Assembly (NCBI RefSeq): GCF_024756275.1
Contig: NZ_JANUGQ010000038.1
Span: forward strand, 1-64,000
Direction of reading: 5' to 3'
Source: Streptomyces pyxinae
Lineage (GTDB): Bacteria > Actinomycetota > Actinomycetes > Streptomycetales > Streptomycetaceae
DNA: 64,000 nt
Each line of letters opens with the position of its first letter. Position 1 is the stretch's first letter. The position numbers and the translations under genes are program-made. This document shows positions 1 to 7,616 of the stretch, piece after piece. The notes under the pieces are model-generated. The model saw nothing but the letters and a program-made list of their open reading frames with translations. It searched no databases and was not told the origin of the DNA.

Positions 1-161
1 GGCAACCGGTCCGGCCCCGGGCAACCGGTCCGGCCCCGGGCAACCGGTCCGGCCCCAGGCAACCGGTCCGGCCCCAGCGGCCGGCCCGGGCCCATCAGTC
101 GACCCGGGCCCATCGGTCGGTCCGGGGTCCATCAGCCGGTCCGGGCCCATCGGTCGGTCCG
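1..161. repeat. Tandem repeat arrays before the rib operon
   Basis: Four head-to-tail copies of a 19-bp unit (GGCAACCGGTCCGGCCCCG, last base G or A) occupy 1-76. They are followed by four looser 18-19-bp units built on GGGCCCATCGGTCGGTCC up to about 161. The array runs into the window edge, so its true length is unknown. No spacer/repeat alternation is present, so it is not CRISPR. Bases 162-310 hold no gene I trust; a weak -10-like CAGACT at 285-290 could start the rib transcript. Confidence 0.85.
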
Positions 162-310
162 TGTCCGCCGGCCGCCCACGCGGGCGGAGCGGTGCGCGCT
201 GGTGCGGATGCGCGTTCCTGTGCTCGTTCGGGTGCTGTGAGTCAGGCCACAGAGATCGGCCGCATGGGGGACGGCCCGGCGTGGCAGACTGGCCCTGTAT
301 CAGCAGCAGC

Positions 311-432
311 GCACTCCGGGGTCGGTGCAATTCCGAACCGGCGGTTACAGTCCGCGACCCGTCCGCAGCCAGCGGTCGGTTGACCAGGTGAAATTCCTGG
401 ACCGACGGTGAAAGTCCGGATGGGAGGCAGTG
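311..432 (+). promoter_or_regulatory. FMN riboswitch (RFN element)
   Basis: The conserved RFN blocks are present in order: ACTCCGGGGTCGGTG near 313, ATTCCGAACCGGCGGT near 330, a pair flanking GACCAGGTGAAATTCCTGG, then GACGGTGAAAGTCCGGATGG and a closing GGGAGGCAGT. This aptamer binds flavin mononucleotide and lowers expression of riboflavin genes when FMN is abundant. About 170 nt separate it from the ribD start, enough for an expression platform; I did not resolve whether control is by termination or by hiding the ribosome binding site. Confidence 0.96.
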
Positions 433-604
433 CGCGGCGGGCGACCCCACTTCACGGGCGCGCCGGCCGGAGGTCCGCTGGTCGCCGTGGTCACGGCGGT
501 CGGTACGGACCGGCCGTCGGCGTATCCCCGGCGGGGTGTCGTTCCGCTCTCTGTCGTCATCGACAGGCCCCGGAGTCCGTGCCCGAACGAGGCAGGAGGA
601 CCCG

Positions 605-1954
605 GTGGCCACCACCGCCGACACGGACGCCATGCGCCGAGCCGTCGCGCTCGCCGCGCGCGGACTCGGCGCCACCAGCCCCAACCCGGTCGTCGGTTGT
701 GTCGTACGGGACGCCTCCGGCCATGAGGTCGGCGCCGGTCACCACGAGCGGGCCGGCGGGCCGCACGCCGAGGTCAACGCCCTGCGCCGGGCCGGTGTCC
801 TCGCCCGGGGCGGCACCGCCTACGTCACCCTGGAACCCTGTAACCACACCGGCCGCACCGGCCCCTGCGCCCAGGCCCTGATCGAGGCCGGGATCGCCCG
901 GGTCGTCTACGCGGTGGCCGACCCCGACCCGGTGGCGGGCGGCGGCGCCGAGACCCTGCGCGCGGCCGGGATCCGGGTCGAACACGGGCTGCTCGCGGCC
1001 GAGGCCGAGGAGGGCAACGCCGCCTGGCTCACCTCCGTACGCCTGGGCCGGCCGTACGTCACCTGGAAGTACGCCGCCGGGCTCGACGGCCGGGTGGCCG
1101 CCGCGGACGGCACCAGTCGCTGGATCAGTTCCGCCGAGTCCCGCGCCGATGTGCACCGGCTCCGTGCCGAGGCCGACGCGGTGGTCGTGGGCTCCGGCAC
1201 CGCCCGCGCCGACGACCCGCACCTGGCCGTGCGCGGCGTCGACGGAGCCGTACAGCCGCTGCGGGTGGTCGTGGACACCGAGGGCACCGCCGTCCGGCCG
1301 GGCGCCCGGGTGCTGGACGGCGCCGCGCCGACCCTGATCGCGGTCGCCGAGGACACCGGTCGTACGGACAGTCGTGCGGACAGCGGTCGTACGGGCGCCG
1401 AAGCCGAGGTCACCGGCCGCACGGAGGGCGCCGGCGCGGCCGGGGGCACCGGCGTCGAGTGGATCCGGCTGCCCCGGGCGGCGGCCGGCGGGCTCTCCGT
1501 CCCCGCGCTGCTCGCCGCGCTGCACGAGCGGGGCGTCCGTTCCGTCCTGCTGGAGGGCGGTCCGACCCTGGCCGGGGCCTTCGTCGCGGCCGGCGCCGTC
1601 GACCGGGTGATCGGCTATCTCGCCCCGCTGCTCCTGGGCGCGGGCCCGGCCGTGCTCAATGACGCCGGAATCACCACGCTCGCCGGGGCGTTGCGGCTCG
1701 ATGTCCGCGAGGCCGTCCGCCTCGGCCCCGACCTCCGGATCACCGCCACCGTCGCCCGCCCCGCCGTCCCGGCAGCCGGACCCGGAGCCCCGGACCCGGA
1801 CACGGCCACCGTCCCGGCCGCCCAGGACCCGCGCACCACCGGCCCGCAGGCACCGGGCCCGCACCCGACCCGCCCGGCGACCCCGGGCCCCGCCACCGCC
1901 GATCCCGCAGCCGCCGGCCGGGAAACCGCCGTCGTCGCACCGAAGGAGTCCTGA
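605..1954 (+). CDS. ribD: Bifunctional pyrimidine deaminase/reductase RibD
   Basis: RibD carries out the deamination and side-chain reduction steps of riboflavin synthesis (cytoplasmic). The N-terminal deaminase domain shows the zinc motif HAEVNAL and PCNHTGRTGPC; the C-terminal reductase domain shows LLEGGPTLAGAF. The GTG start at 605 follows GGAGGA and the FMN riboswitch; a longer frame from 536 would overlap the expression platform and is less likely. At 449 aa it is longer than usual (about 360-380). The extra length is a Thr/Arg/Gly-rich insert encoded near 1356-1450 and an Ala/Pro/Thr-rich tail of about 65 residues after 1740, both probably disordered. The stop abuts the ribE start. Confidence 0.96.
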   Translation: MATTADTDAMRRAVALAARGLGATSPNPVVGCVVRDASGHEVGAGHHERAGGPHAEVNALRRAGVLARGGTAYVTLEPCNHTGRTGPCAQALIEAGIARVVYAVADPDPVAGGGAETLRAAGIRVEHGLLAAEAEEGNAAWLTSVRLGRPYVTWKYAAGLDGRVAAADGTSRWISSAESRADVHRLRAEADAVVVGSGTARADDPHLAVRGVDGAVQPLRVVVDTEGTAVRPGARVLDGAAPTLIAVAEDTGRTDSRADSGRTGAEAEVTGRTEGAGAAGGTGVEWIRLPRAAAGGLSVPALLAALHERGVRSVLLEGGPTLAGAFVAAGAVDRVIGYLAPLLLGAGPAVLNDAGITTLAGALRLDVREAVRLGPDLRITATVARPAVPAAGPGAPDPDTATVPAAQDPRTTGPQAPGPHPTRPATPGPATADPAAAGRETAVVAPKES

Positions 1955-2605
1955 GTGTTCACCGGAATCGTCGAAGAGCTGGGCGAGGTCACCGCCGTGG
2001 AGAACCTCGGTGACTCCTCCCGCTTCCGTCTGCGCGGACCCGTGGTCACCGAGGGGGCGAAGCACGGCGACTCCATCGCCGTCAACGGCGTCTGCCTCAC
2101 CGTGGTCGACGCCGAGCACGGCGAGTTCACCGCCGATGTGATGGCCGAGACGCTGAAGCGTTCCAGCCTCGGCGCGCTGGCCACCGGCTCCCGGGTCAAC
2201 CTGGAGCGCCCCACCCCGGTCGGCGGCCGGCTCGGCGGCCACATCGTGCAGGGCCATGTCGACGGCACCGGCACCGTGCTGGCCCGGACCCCGTCCGAGA
2301 ACTGGGAGCTGGTCACCGTCTCGCTCCCGGCCGAACTCGCCCGGTACGTCGTGGAGAAGGGCTCCATCACGGTGGACGGCGTCAGCCTCACCGTGGTGAC
2401 GGCGGCGGCCGACCACTTCACCGTCAGCCTCATCCCCACCACCCTCGCGCTGACCACCCTCGGCATCAAGCAGCCCGGCGACCCGGTCAACCTGGAGGTC
2501 GACGTCATCGCCAAGTACGTCGAGCGACTGCTCGCCGCCGGCGGCCGGGACGCCGCCGCGGCGGGCCAGGACACCGTCCGCCCGGCCGGGGGGAGCCTCC
2601 GGTGA
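1955..2605 (+). CDS. ribE: Riboflavin synthase alpha subunit
   Basis: Converts two molecules of 6,7-dimethyl-8-ribityllumazine into riboflavin plus a pyrimidine that RibH reuses. The protein opens with the family signature MFTGIVEELG and contains two lumazine-binding repeats (residues about 1-95 and 96-190); each repeat has a GxHxxxGHVDG-type or VDGVSLTV segment. The GTG start directly follows the ribD stop with AAGGAG upstream, so the two genes are translationally linked. Length 216 aa is normal; the last 25 residues are a Gly/Ala-rich extension. Its stop overlaps the next start by 4 bp (GTGA). Confidence 0.97.
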   Translation: MFTGIVEELGEVTAVENLGDSSRFRLRGPVVTEGAKHGDSIAVNGVCLTVVDAEHGEFTADVMAETLKRSSLGALATGSRVNLERPTPVGGRLGGHIVQGHVDGTGTVLARTPSENWELVTVSLPAELARYVVEKGSITVDGVSLTVVTAAADHFTVSLIPTTLALTTLGIKQPGDPVNLEVDVIAKYVERLLAAGGRDAAAAGQDTVRPAGGSLR

Positions 2606-3240
2606 ACTGGCTCAACACCGTGGCGTTCACCGCCTTCGGCCAGCGGATCCTCTGGACCGACATGGTCGGCAACACCATCGGCCTGATCGCCCTGGCGCTC
2701 GGCTGGCGGCGGTCGGTCCTCACCTGGCCCGCCCAGCTGCTCTCCGGGGTGATCCTGGTCGGCGCCTACGCCTCCGCCGAACTCTCCGGCGGCGTCGGCA
2801 AGCAGCTGCTGGTGATCGGGGTGGCCGGCTGGGGCTGGCACCAGTGGACCCGGGGCCGCCGGCAGGCCCAGGACGGCTCCATAGCCGTCCGGTTCGCGAG
2901 CTGGACCGAGCGGGCGGTGCTGCTGGGCGGCGCGCTCGTCGGCACTCTCGCCGTCGGCGGCCTGTTCATCCTGTTCCCGTCGCTCTCCTGGAGCCCGTGG
3001 GCGGACGCGTACATCTTCGTCGGCACCCTGGTCGCCATGGTGGCCCAGGCCCGGGGGCTGGTGGAGTTCTGGTTCGCCTGGCTGCTGGTCGACCTGGTCG
3101 GCGTGCCGCTCGCCTTCAGCAGCGGGCTCGCCTTCTCCGGCCTGGTGTACGTCGTCTACTTCGGGCTCGTGGTCTGGGGCATGCGCGACTGGTGGCTGCG
3201 CTCCCGCACCCCCGCCGCCCTGAACGGGGCCTGGTCATGA
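2602..3240 (+). CDS. ribM: PnuC-family flavin transporter RibM
   Basis: A 212-aa integral membrane protein with about seven hydrophobic segments and the PnuC-type TWPAQLLSG and WGWHQWTRG motifs. PnuC proteins carry nicotinamide mononucleotide or riboside. In actinobacteria the homologue inside the FMN-riboswitch rib operon (RibM/PnuX) carries riboflavin and, in S. davaonensis, roseoflavin. Position between ribE and ribAB with 4-bp overlap on the ribE side argues for the flavin role. Substrate is inferred from context, not from specific residues. Confidence 0.88.
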   Translation: MNWLNTVAFTAFGQRILWTDMVGNTIGLIALALGWRRSVLTWPAQLLSGVILVGAYASAELSGGVGKQLLVIGVAGWGWHQWTRGRRQAQDGSIAVRFASWTERAVLLGGALVGTLAVGGLFILFPSLSWSPWADAYIFVGTLVAMVAQARGLVEFWFAWLLVDLVGVPLAFSSGLAFSGLVYVVYFGLVVWGMRDWWLRSRTPAALNGAWS

Positions 3241-3416
3241 CCGCCGCGCCCGCCGAGCCGGACCCGCCCGGCGCCGTCCCCGGCGAACCCACCGGTGACC
3301 GGCCCGGCGAAGGCCCCGCTGCCGGCGTCCCCGCCGTCTCCGCTGTCCCGGGTGTCCCCGCGGCCTCCGCTCCCTCCGCCGCCCCCGCTGTCCGAAGCGA
3401 CCGAAAGGCAAGCACC

Positions 3417-4697
3417 ATGAGCGCCCTCCCCGCGTGGGACGCGGCCGATCTCGCCCTCGACCCCGTCGAGCAGGCGATCCGCGACATCGCCGCCGGCCGG
3501 CCCGTGGTGGTCGTGGACGACGAGGACCGGGAGAACGAGGGCGATCTGATCGTCGCCGCCGAGAAGGCCACGCCCGAGATCGTCGCCTTCATGATGAGCG
3601 AGTGCCGGGGCCTGATCTGCGCCCCGATGGAGGACGAGGAGCTGGAGCGGCTGCGGCTGCCGCAGATGGTCTCGGACAACACCGAGTCCATGCGGACCGC
3701 CTTCACCGTCTCGGTGGACGCCGGCCCGGCCCACGGCGTCACCACCGGCATCTCCGCCGCCGACCGGGCCACCACGCTCCAGCTCCTGGCGAGCGGCGCG
3801 GCCACCCCGGACGACTTCGTCCGCCCCGGCCACATCTTCCCGCTGCGCGCCCGCCCCGGCGGCGTCCTGGCCCGCGACGGCCACACCGAGGCCGCCGTGG
3901 ACCTGGCCAAGCTCGCCGGACTGCGCCCCGCCGGGGCCATCGTGGAGATCGCGGGCGAGGACGGGGTGATGCTGCGGCTCCCGGAACTCGTGCCGTTCGC
4001 CCGCAAACACGGGCTGACGATCATCTCCATCGAGGACCTGATCGCCTACCGGCGCGGCAGCGAGCCGACCGTACGCCGGGAGGCCGAGGTCCGGCTGCCC
4101 ACCGCGCACGGCGACTACACCGCGTACGGCTACCGCTCCACCGTCGACGGCGTGGAGCATGTCGCCCTGGTCCACGGCGACCTCGGCGACGGCGAGGAGG
4201 TGCTGGTCCGGATCCACTCCGAGTGCCTGACCGGGGACGTCTTCCATTCGCTGCGCTGCGACTGCGGCCCCCAGCTCCAGGCATCCATGGAGCGGATCAC
4301 CGAGGCGGGCCGGGGGGTGGTCGTCTATCTGCGCGGCCACGAGGGGCGCGGGATCGGGCTGCTCTCCAAGCTCCGGGCGTACGAACTCCAGGAGCGCGGC
4401 CACGACACCCTCGACGCCAACCTGGAGCTGGGCCTGCCCGCCGACGCCCGCGACTACGCCGCCGGGGCCCGGATGCTCACCGACCTCGGGGTGCGCAGCG
4501 TACGGCTGCTGACCAACAACCCGGACAAGATCGCCGCCCTGGTACGGCACGGGCTGACGGTCACCGGCCGAGAGCCCATGCCGGTCCAGGCGGGGGAGCA
4601 CAATCTGCGGTACCTGCGGACCAAGCGGGACCGGATGGGGCACGACCTGCCCTGGCTCGACGCCCCGGCCCCGGGTCCCACCTGCGGAAACCAGTGA
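3417..4697 (+). CDS. ribAB: Bifunctional DHBP synthase / GTP cyclohydrolase II
   Basis: Supplies both riboflavin precursors: 3,4-dihydroxy-2-butanone 4-phosphate from ribulose 5-phosphate (N-terminal half, acidic motif DDEDRENEG) and the pyrimidine from GTP (C-terminal half). The cyclohydrolase zinc site RIHSECLTGD...LRCDCG and the GRGIGL loop are intact, and the AY tyrosine typical of the full reaction is kept. I chose the ATG at 3417 (426 aa) because GAAAGG lies 8 bp upstream and family similarity begins there. An in-frame ATG at 3237, overlapping the ribM stop as ATGA, would add 60 low-complexity Pro/Ala residues; a coupled start there cannot be excluded. Confidence 0.95.
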   Translation: MSALPAWDAADLALDPVEQAIRDIAAGRPVVVVDDEDRENEGDLIVAAEKATPEIVAFMMSECRGLICAPMEDEELERLRLPQMVSDNTESMRTAFTVSVDAGPAHGVTTGISAADRATTLQLLASGAATPDDFVRPGHIFPLRARPGGVLARDGHTEAAVDLAKLAGLRPAGAIVEIAGEDGVMLRLPELVPFARKHGLTIISIEDLIAYRRGSEPTVRREAEVRLPTAHGDYTAYGYRSTVDGVEHVALVHGDLGDGEEVLVRIHSECLTGDVFHSLRCDCGPQLQASMERITEAGRGVVVYLRGHEGRGIGLLSKLRAYELQERGHDTLDANLELGLPADARDYAAGARMLTDLGVRSVRLLTNNPDKIAALVRHGLTVTGREPMPVQAGEHNLRYLRTKRDRMGHDLPWLDAPAPGPTCGNQ

Positions 4698-5045
4698 CCG
4701 GGGCGGCCGGCGGCCGGTGATCGGCGGCCGGCCGGCCGGGGCGGTGCCCCGCCGGCCGAAGCGCCGTCCGCAGGCCCCGGCCACAGCCCTGGCCGAAAGA
4801 GATCCGGTCAGCGGACATCACAGTCACATCACCGGACATCAGAGTCACTGGACAGCGCGGTCACCGGACCGCACAGTCATCCGGACTCCACCGTCACGCG
4901 GATCCCCCGGCAGGACGGATCCCACCGTCGTGTGGACTCCGCGACGCACCGGACAGTCACCGGGCGGCACGGTCACAGCACCGGGCGGCACGGTCACAGC
5001 ACCGGACATCACAGTTCACCGGACATCACAGGAAACGAGACGCAC
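4698..5045. repeat. ribAB-ribH spacer filled with degenerate short repeats
   Basis: This 348-bp spacer has no credible gene or terminator. From about 4805 it is made of variants of CACCGGACATCACAGTCA. The 21-bp unit CACCGGGCGGCACGGTCAC(AG) occurs twice exactly at 4958-4978 and 4979-4999, and CACCGGACATCACAG occurs at 5000-5014 and 5017-5031, ending just before the ribH ribosome binding site. It may be a passive expansion inside the operon or a site that separates ribH expression from upstream genes. Confidence 0.75.
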
Positions 5046-5531
5046 GTGAGCGGCAAAGGCGCACCCGAACTGAGCGTGAAGAACTGCGGCGACCTCCGGG
5101 TGGCCGTGATCGCGGCGCAGTGGCACGAGAAGATCATGGACGGCCTGGTGGACGGCGCCCTGCGCGCCCTGCACGAGCTGGGCATCGACGAGCCCACCCT
5201 GCTGCGGGTGCCCGGCAGCTTCGAGCTCCCGGTGGTCGCCAAGGTGCTGGCCGAGCGCGGCTACGACGCGATCGTGGCGCTCGGCGTCGTCGTCCGGGGC
5301 GGCACGCCTCACTTCGACTATGTGTGCCAGGGCGTCACCCAGGGGCTCGTCCAGGTCTCCGTGGAGACCGGCGTCCCGGTCGGTTTCGGCGTCCTCACCT
5401 GCGACACCGAGGAGCAGGCCCTGGACCGCGCCGGGCTGCCGGGCTCCCACGAGGACAAGGGCCACGAGGCGGTCACCGCCGCCGTCGCCACCGCCACCAC
5501 CCTGCGTACGGTCAGCGAACCCTGGCGCTGA
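5046..5531 (+). CDS. ribH: 6,7-dimethyl-8-ribityllumazine synthase
   Basis: Condenses the ribitylaminopyrimidine with 3,4-dihydroxy-2-butanone phosphate; the product feeds RibE. Family motifs are PGSFELPVVAK, VALGVVVRGGTPHFDYV and the FGVLTCDT strand. Length of 161 aa is typical of the capsid-forming enzyme. The GTG at 5046 is preceded by AGGAAACGAG. The frame stays open upstream to 4932, but that part only translates the CAC-rich repeats. It is the last rib gene of the operon; hisE follows after 34 bp. Confidence 0.97.
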   Translation: MSGKGAPELSVKNCGDLRVAVIAAQWHEKIMDGLVDGALRALHELGIDEPTLLRVPGSFELPVVAKVLAERGYDAIVALGVVVRGGTPHFDYVCQGVTQGLVQVSVETGVPVGFGVLTCDTEEQALDRAGLPGSHEDKGHEAVTAAVATATTLRTVSEPWR

Positions 5532-5565
5532 GCGGAGGGCTCCACCCCGTACTCTGGGGACCATC

Positions 5566-5838
5566 ATGGCGAACAAAACCTTCGAAGAGCTCTTCGCCGA
5601 GCTGGAGCGCAAGGCCAGGACCGGCGACCCCGCCACCTCCCGCACCGCCGAACTGGTGGACAAGGGCGTCCATGCCATCGGCAAGAAGGTCGTGGAGGAG
5701 GCCGCCGAGGTCTGGATGGCCGCCGAGCACGAGAGCAAGGAAGCCGCCGCCGAGGAGATCTCCCAGCTGCTCTACCACGTCCAGGTGATGATGGTGGCCC
5801 GGGGTATCTCGCTCGACGACGTCTACGCCCATCTCTGA
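5566..5838 (+). CDS. hisE: Phosphoribosyl-ATP diphosphatase
   Basis: Second step of histidine synthesis: hydrolyses phosphoribosyl-ATP to phosphoribosyl-AMP. At 90 aa it is a stand-alone HisE, with the MazG-like helical motifs KKVVEEAAEVWMAA and EISQLLYHVQVMM that bind Mg2+ through acidic residues. The ATG at 5566 is preceded by GGGGA at 5 bp; TACTCT at 5550-5555 could be a -10 box giving a very short leader. Pairing with hisG downstream is the usual actinobacterial order, apart from the rest of the his genes. Confidence 0.96.
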   Translation: MANKTFEELFAELERKARTGDPATSRTAELVDKGVHAIGKKVVEEAAEVWMAAEHESKEAAAEEISQLLYHVQVMMVARGISLDDVYAHL

Positions 5839-5993
5839 GCGGTCGGCCCCTCCCGCCCCGCGGTCCTCCCGCCGTCCCAGGCGCCCCGCAGCTCCCGGCG
5901 CCCCGCGCTCCCCGCAGAACTCCAGCCGTCCAGCACCCCAGTACTCAGCATCCAGCGCTCAGTACTCAGCACTCAGCAAAGGAACCCGCCACC

Positions 5994-6842
5994 ATGCTGC
6001 GCATCGCCGTCCCCAACAAGGGTTCACTGTCCGGACCTGCGATGGCGATGCTCCATGAGGCCGGCTACCAGCAGCGCAAGGAGTCCAAGGAACTGGTGCT
6101 GGTGGACCCGGTCAACGAGGTCGAGTTCTTCTACCTCCGGCCGCGTGACATCGCCATCTACGTCAGCTCCGGCAAGCTCGACATCGGCATCACCGGCCGC
6201 GATCTGCTGCTGGACTCCGGTGCCGGCGCCGAGGAGATCCTCCAGCTCGGCTTCGCCCGCTCGACCTTCCGGTACGCCACCCGGCCCGGCACCGCGTCCG
6301 GTCCCGAGGAGTTCGGCGGGATGACGATCGCCACCTCCTACGAGGGCATCGTGACCAAGCACCTCGCGGACCAGGGCATCGACGCCTCCGTGGTGCACCT
6401 CGACGGGGCCGTGGAGACGGCCGTCGAGCTGGGGGTCGCCGAGGTCATCGCGGATGTCGTGGAGACCGGCACCTCGCTGCGGAACGCGGGCCTGGAGGTC
6501 GTCGGGGAGCCGATCCTCACCTCCGAGGCGGTCGTAGTCCGGCGGACCGGTGCCCCCGCCGACGACCCCAAGGTGCAGCAGTTCCTCCGCCGCCTCCAGG
6601 GCGTCCTGGTGGCCCGGTCGTACGTGATGATGGACTACGACTGCCGGGCCGAGCACCTGGAGCGGGCCGTCGCCCTCACCCCGGGCCTGGAGTCCCCGAC
6701 CGTCTCCCCGCTGCACAACGAGGGCTGGGTGGCGGTACGCGCCATGGTCCCGGCCAAGGACGCCCAGCGGATTATGGACGACCTCTACGCGCTCGGCGCC
6801 CGCGCCATCCTCACCACGGCCATCCACGCCTGCCGCCTCTGA
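5994..6842 (+). CDS. hisG: ATP phosphoribosyltransferase (long form)
   Basis: First, committed step of histidine synthesis: joins ATP to PRPP. At 282 aa it is the long HisG with a C-terminal ACT-like regulatory domain, so it should act without HisZ and be inhibited by histidine. Visible motifs are RIAVPNKGSL at the N-terminus, DIGITGRD, and the PRPP-binding stretch EVIADVVETGTSLR. AAAGGA precedes the ATG. The 155-bp gap after hisE contains short near-repeats of CAGTACTCAGCA just before the ribosome binding site. Confidence 0.97.
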   Translation: MLRIAVPNKGSLSGPAMAMLHEAGYQQRKESKELVLVDPVNEVEFFYLRPRDIAIYVSSGKLDIGITGRDLLLDSGAGAEEILQLGFARSTFRYATRPGTASGPEEFGGMTIATSYEGIVTKHLADQGIDASVVHLDGAVETAVELGVAEVIADVVETGTSLRNAGLEVVGEPILTSEAVVVRRTGAPADDPKVQQFLRRLQGVLVARSYVMMDYDCRAEHLERAVALTPGLESPTVSPLHNEGWVAVRAMVPAKDAQRIMDDLYALGARAILTTAIHACRL

Positions 6843-7063
6843 GGCCCCCGGGCCCCCGGGGACCGGCGCCCCCGGGGGAGCCGCGGTCTCCGAGCCCACC
6901 GAGCCCTCCGGAGGGGGCGGCGCCCGGGACGGCCCGTGGTGCCGCCCTCTTCCGGGGCCGCCCGCCCCGAGGGGGCACCTGCCTTCCGGGGTGGCCCCGA
7001 CCGCCGCCCTTCGGGGCGGCCCCGACGAACCCCCGTCTGCCCGCCCCTAAGGACCCCTGGTAC

Positions 7064-7519
7064 ATGTCCGCCACCCGGCTCCCCGACCTCCCGGTCACCT
7101 TCCGGCCCACCCGCACCCGGGTGGTCCTGCTGACCGTGGGGACGGTCATGTTCGCCGTCATCACGGCCGTCGCCCTCGCCCTGGAGAAGCTGAGCCCGGG
7201 GGAGCGGGCCAGCTTCGTCCTCACGGCCGCGCTCTTCCTCGGCGTACTGGCGCTGCTCAGCCGCCCCAAGGTGGAGGCCGACGAGACCGGCGTCACCGTC
7301 GTCAACCTCACCCGCACCCGCCGGCTGGCCTGGGCGGAGATCCTGCGGGTGAACCTCCGCGAGGGCGACCCCTGGGTCTTCCTGGACCTCAGCGACGGCA
7401 CCAGCCTGCCCGCCCTGGGCATCCAGCCGGGCATCGCCAAGCAGCAGGCGATCCGGGACGCCCAGGCGCTGCGCGCCCTCGTCGAGGCCCGCGGCAGCGG
7501 TACCGAGGAGCCCCGCTAG
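7064..7519 (+). CDS. Membrane protein with bacterial PH domain
   Basis: A 151-aa protein with two membrane helices near residues 20-40 and 50-68, followed by a small soluble domain (KVEADETGVTVVNL, RRLAWAEILRVNL) of the bacterial PH-like fold. Such proteins are common next to hisG in Streptomyces; their function is unknown. The ATG at 7064 has AAGGA 11 bp upstream. The 221-bp gap after hisG is C/G-run rich and holds nothing I can name. It converges on the AAA+ gene after about 100 bp. Confidence 0.85.
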   Translation: MSATRLPDLPVTFRPTRTRVVLLTVGTVMFAVITAVALALEKLSPGERASFVLTAALFLGVLALLSRPKVEADETGVTVVNLTRTRRLAWAEILRVNLREGDPWVFLDLSDGTSLPALGIQPGIAKQQAIRDAQALRALVEARGSGTEEPR

Positions 7520-7616
7520 CCGGTGCCCGCGCCCGCAGGGCCTGCCGTTCTCGTACGGGCGGTCCGTCCGGCCGCCGGTGCCGTCCGGGCGCGGGTCCCG
7601 TCCGGGCGGCCCGTGG

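Noticed and set aside
1..76. Possible CRISPR array
   Set aside because: The 19-bp units are directly adjacent with no spacers, and no cas genes are present.
557..2416. 619-codon minus-strand frame across ribD/ribE
   Set aside because: Low-complexity Gly/Arg translation opposite two well-supported rib genes.
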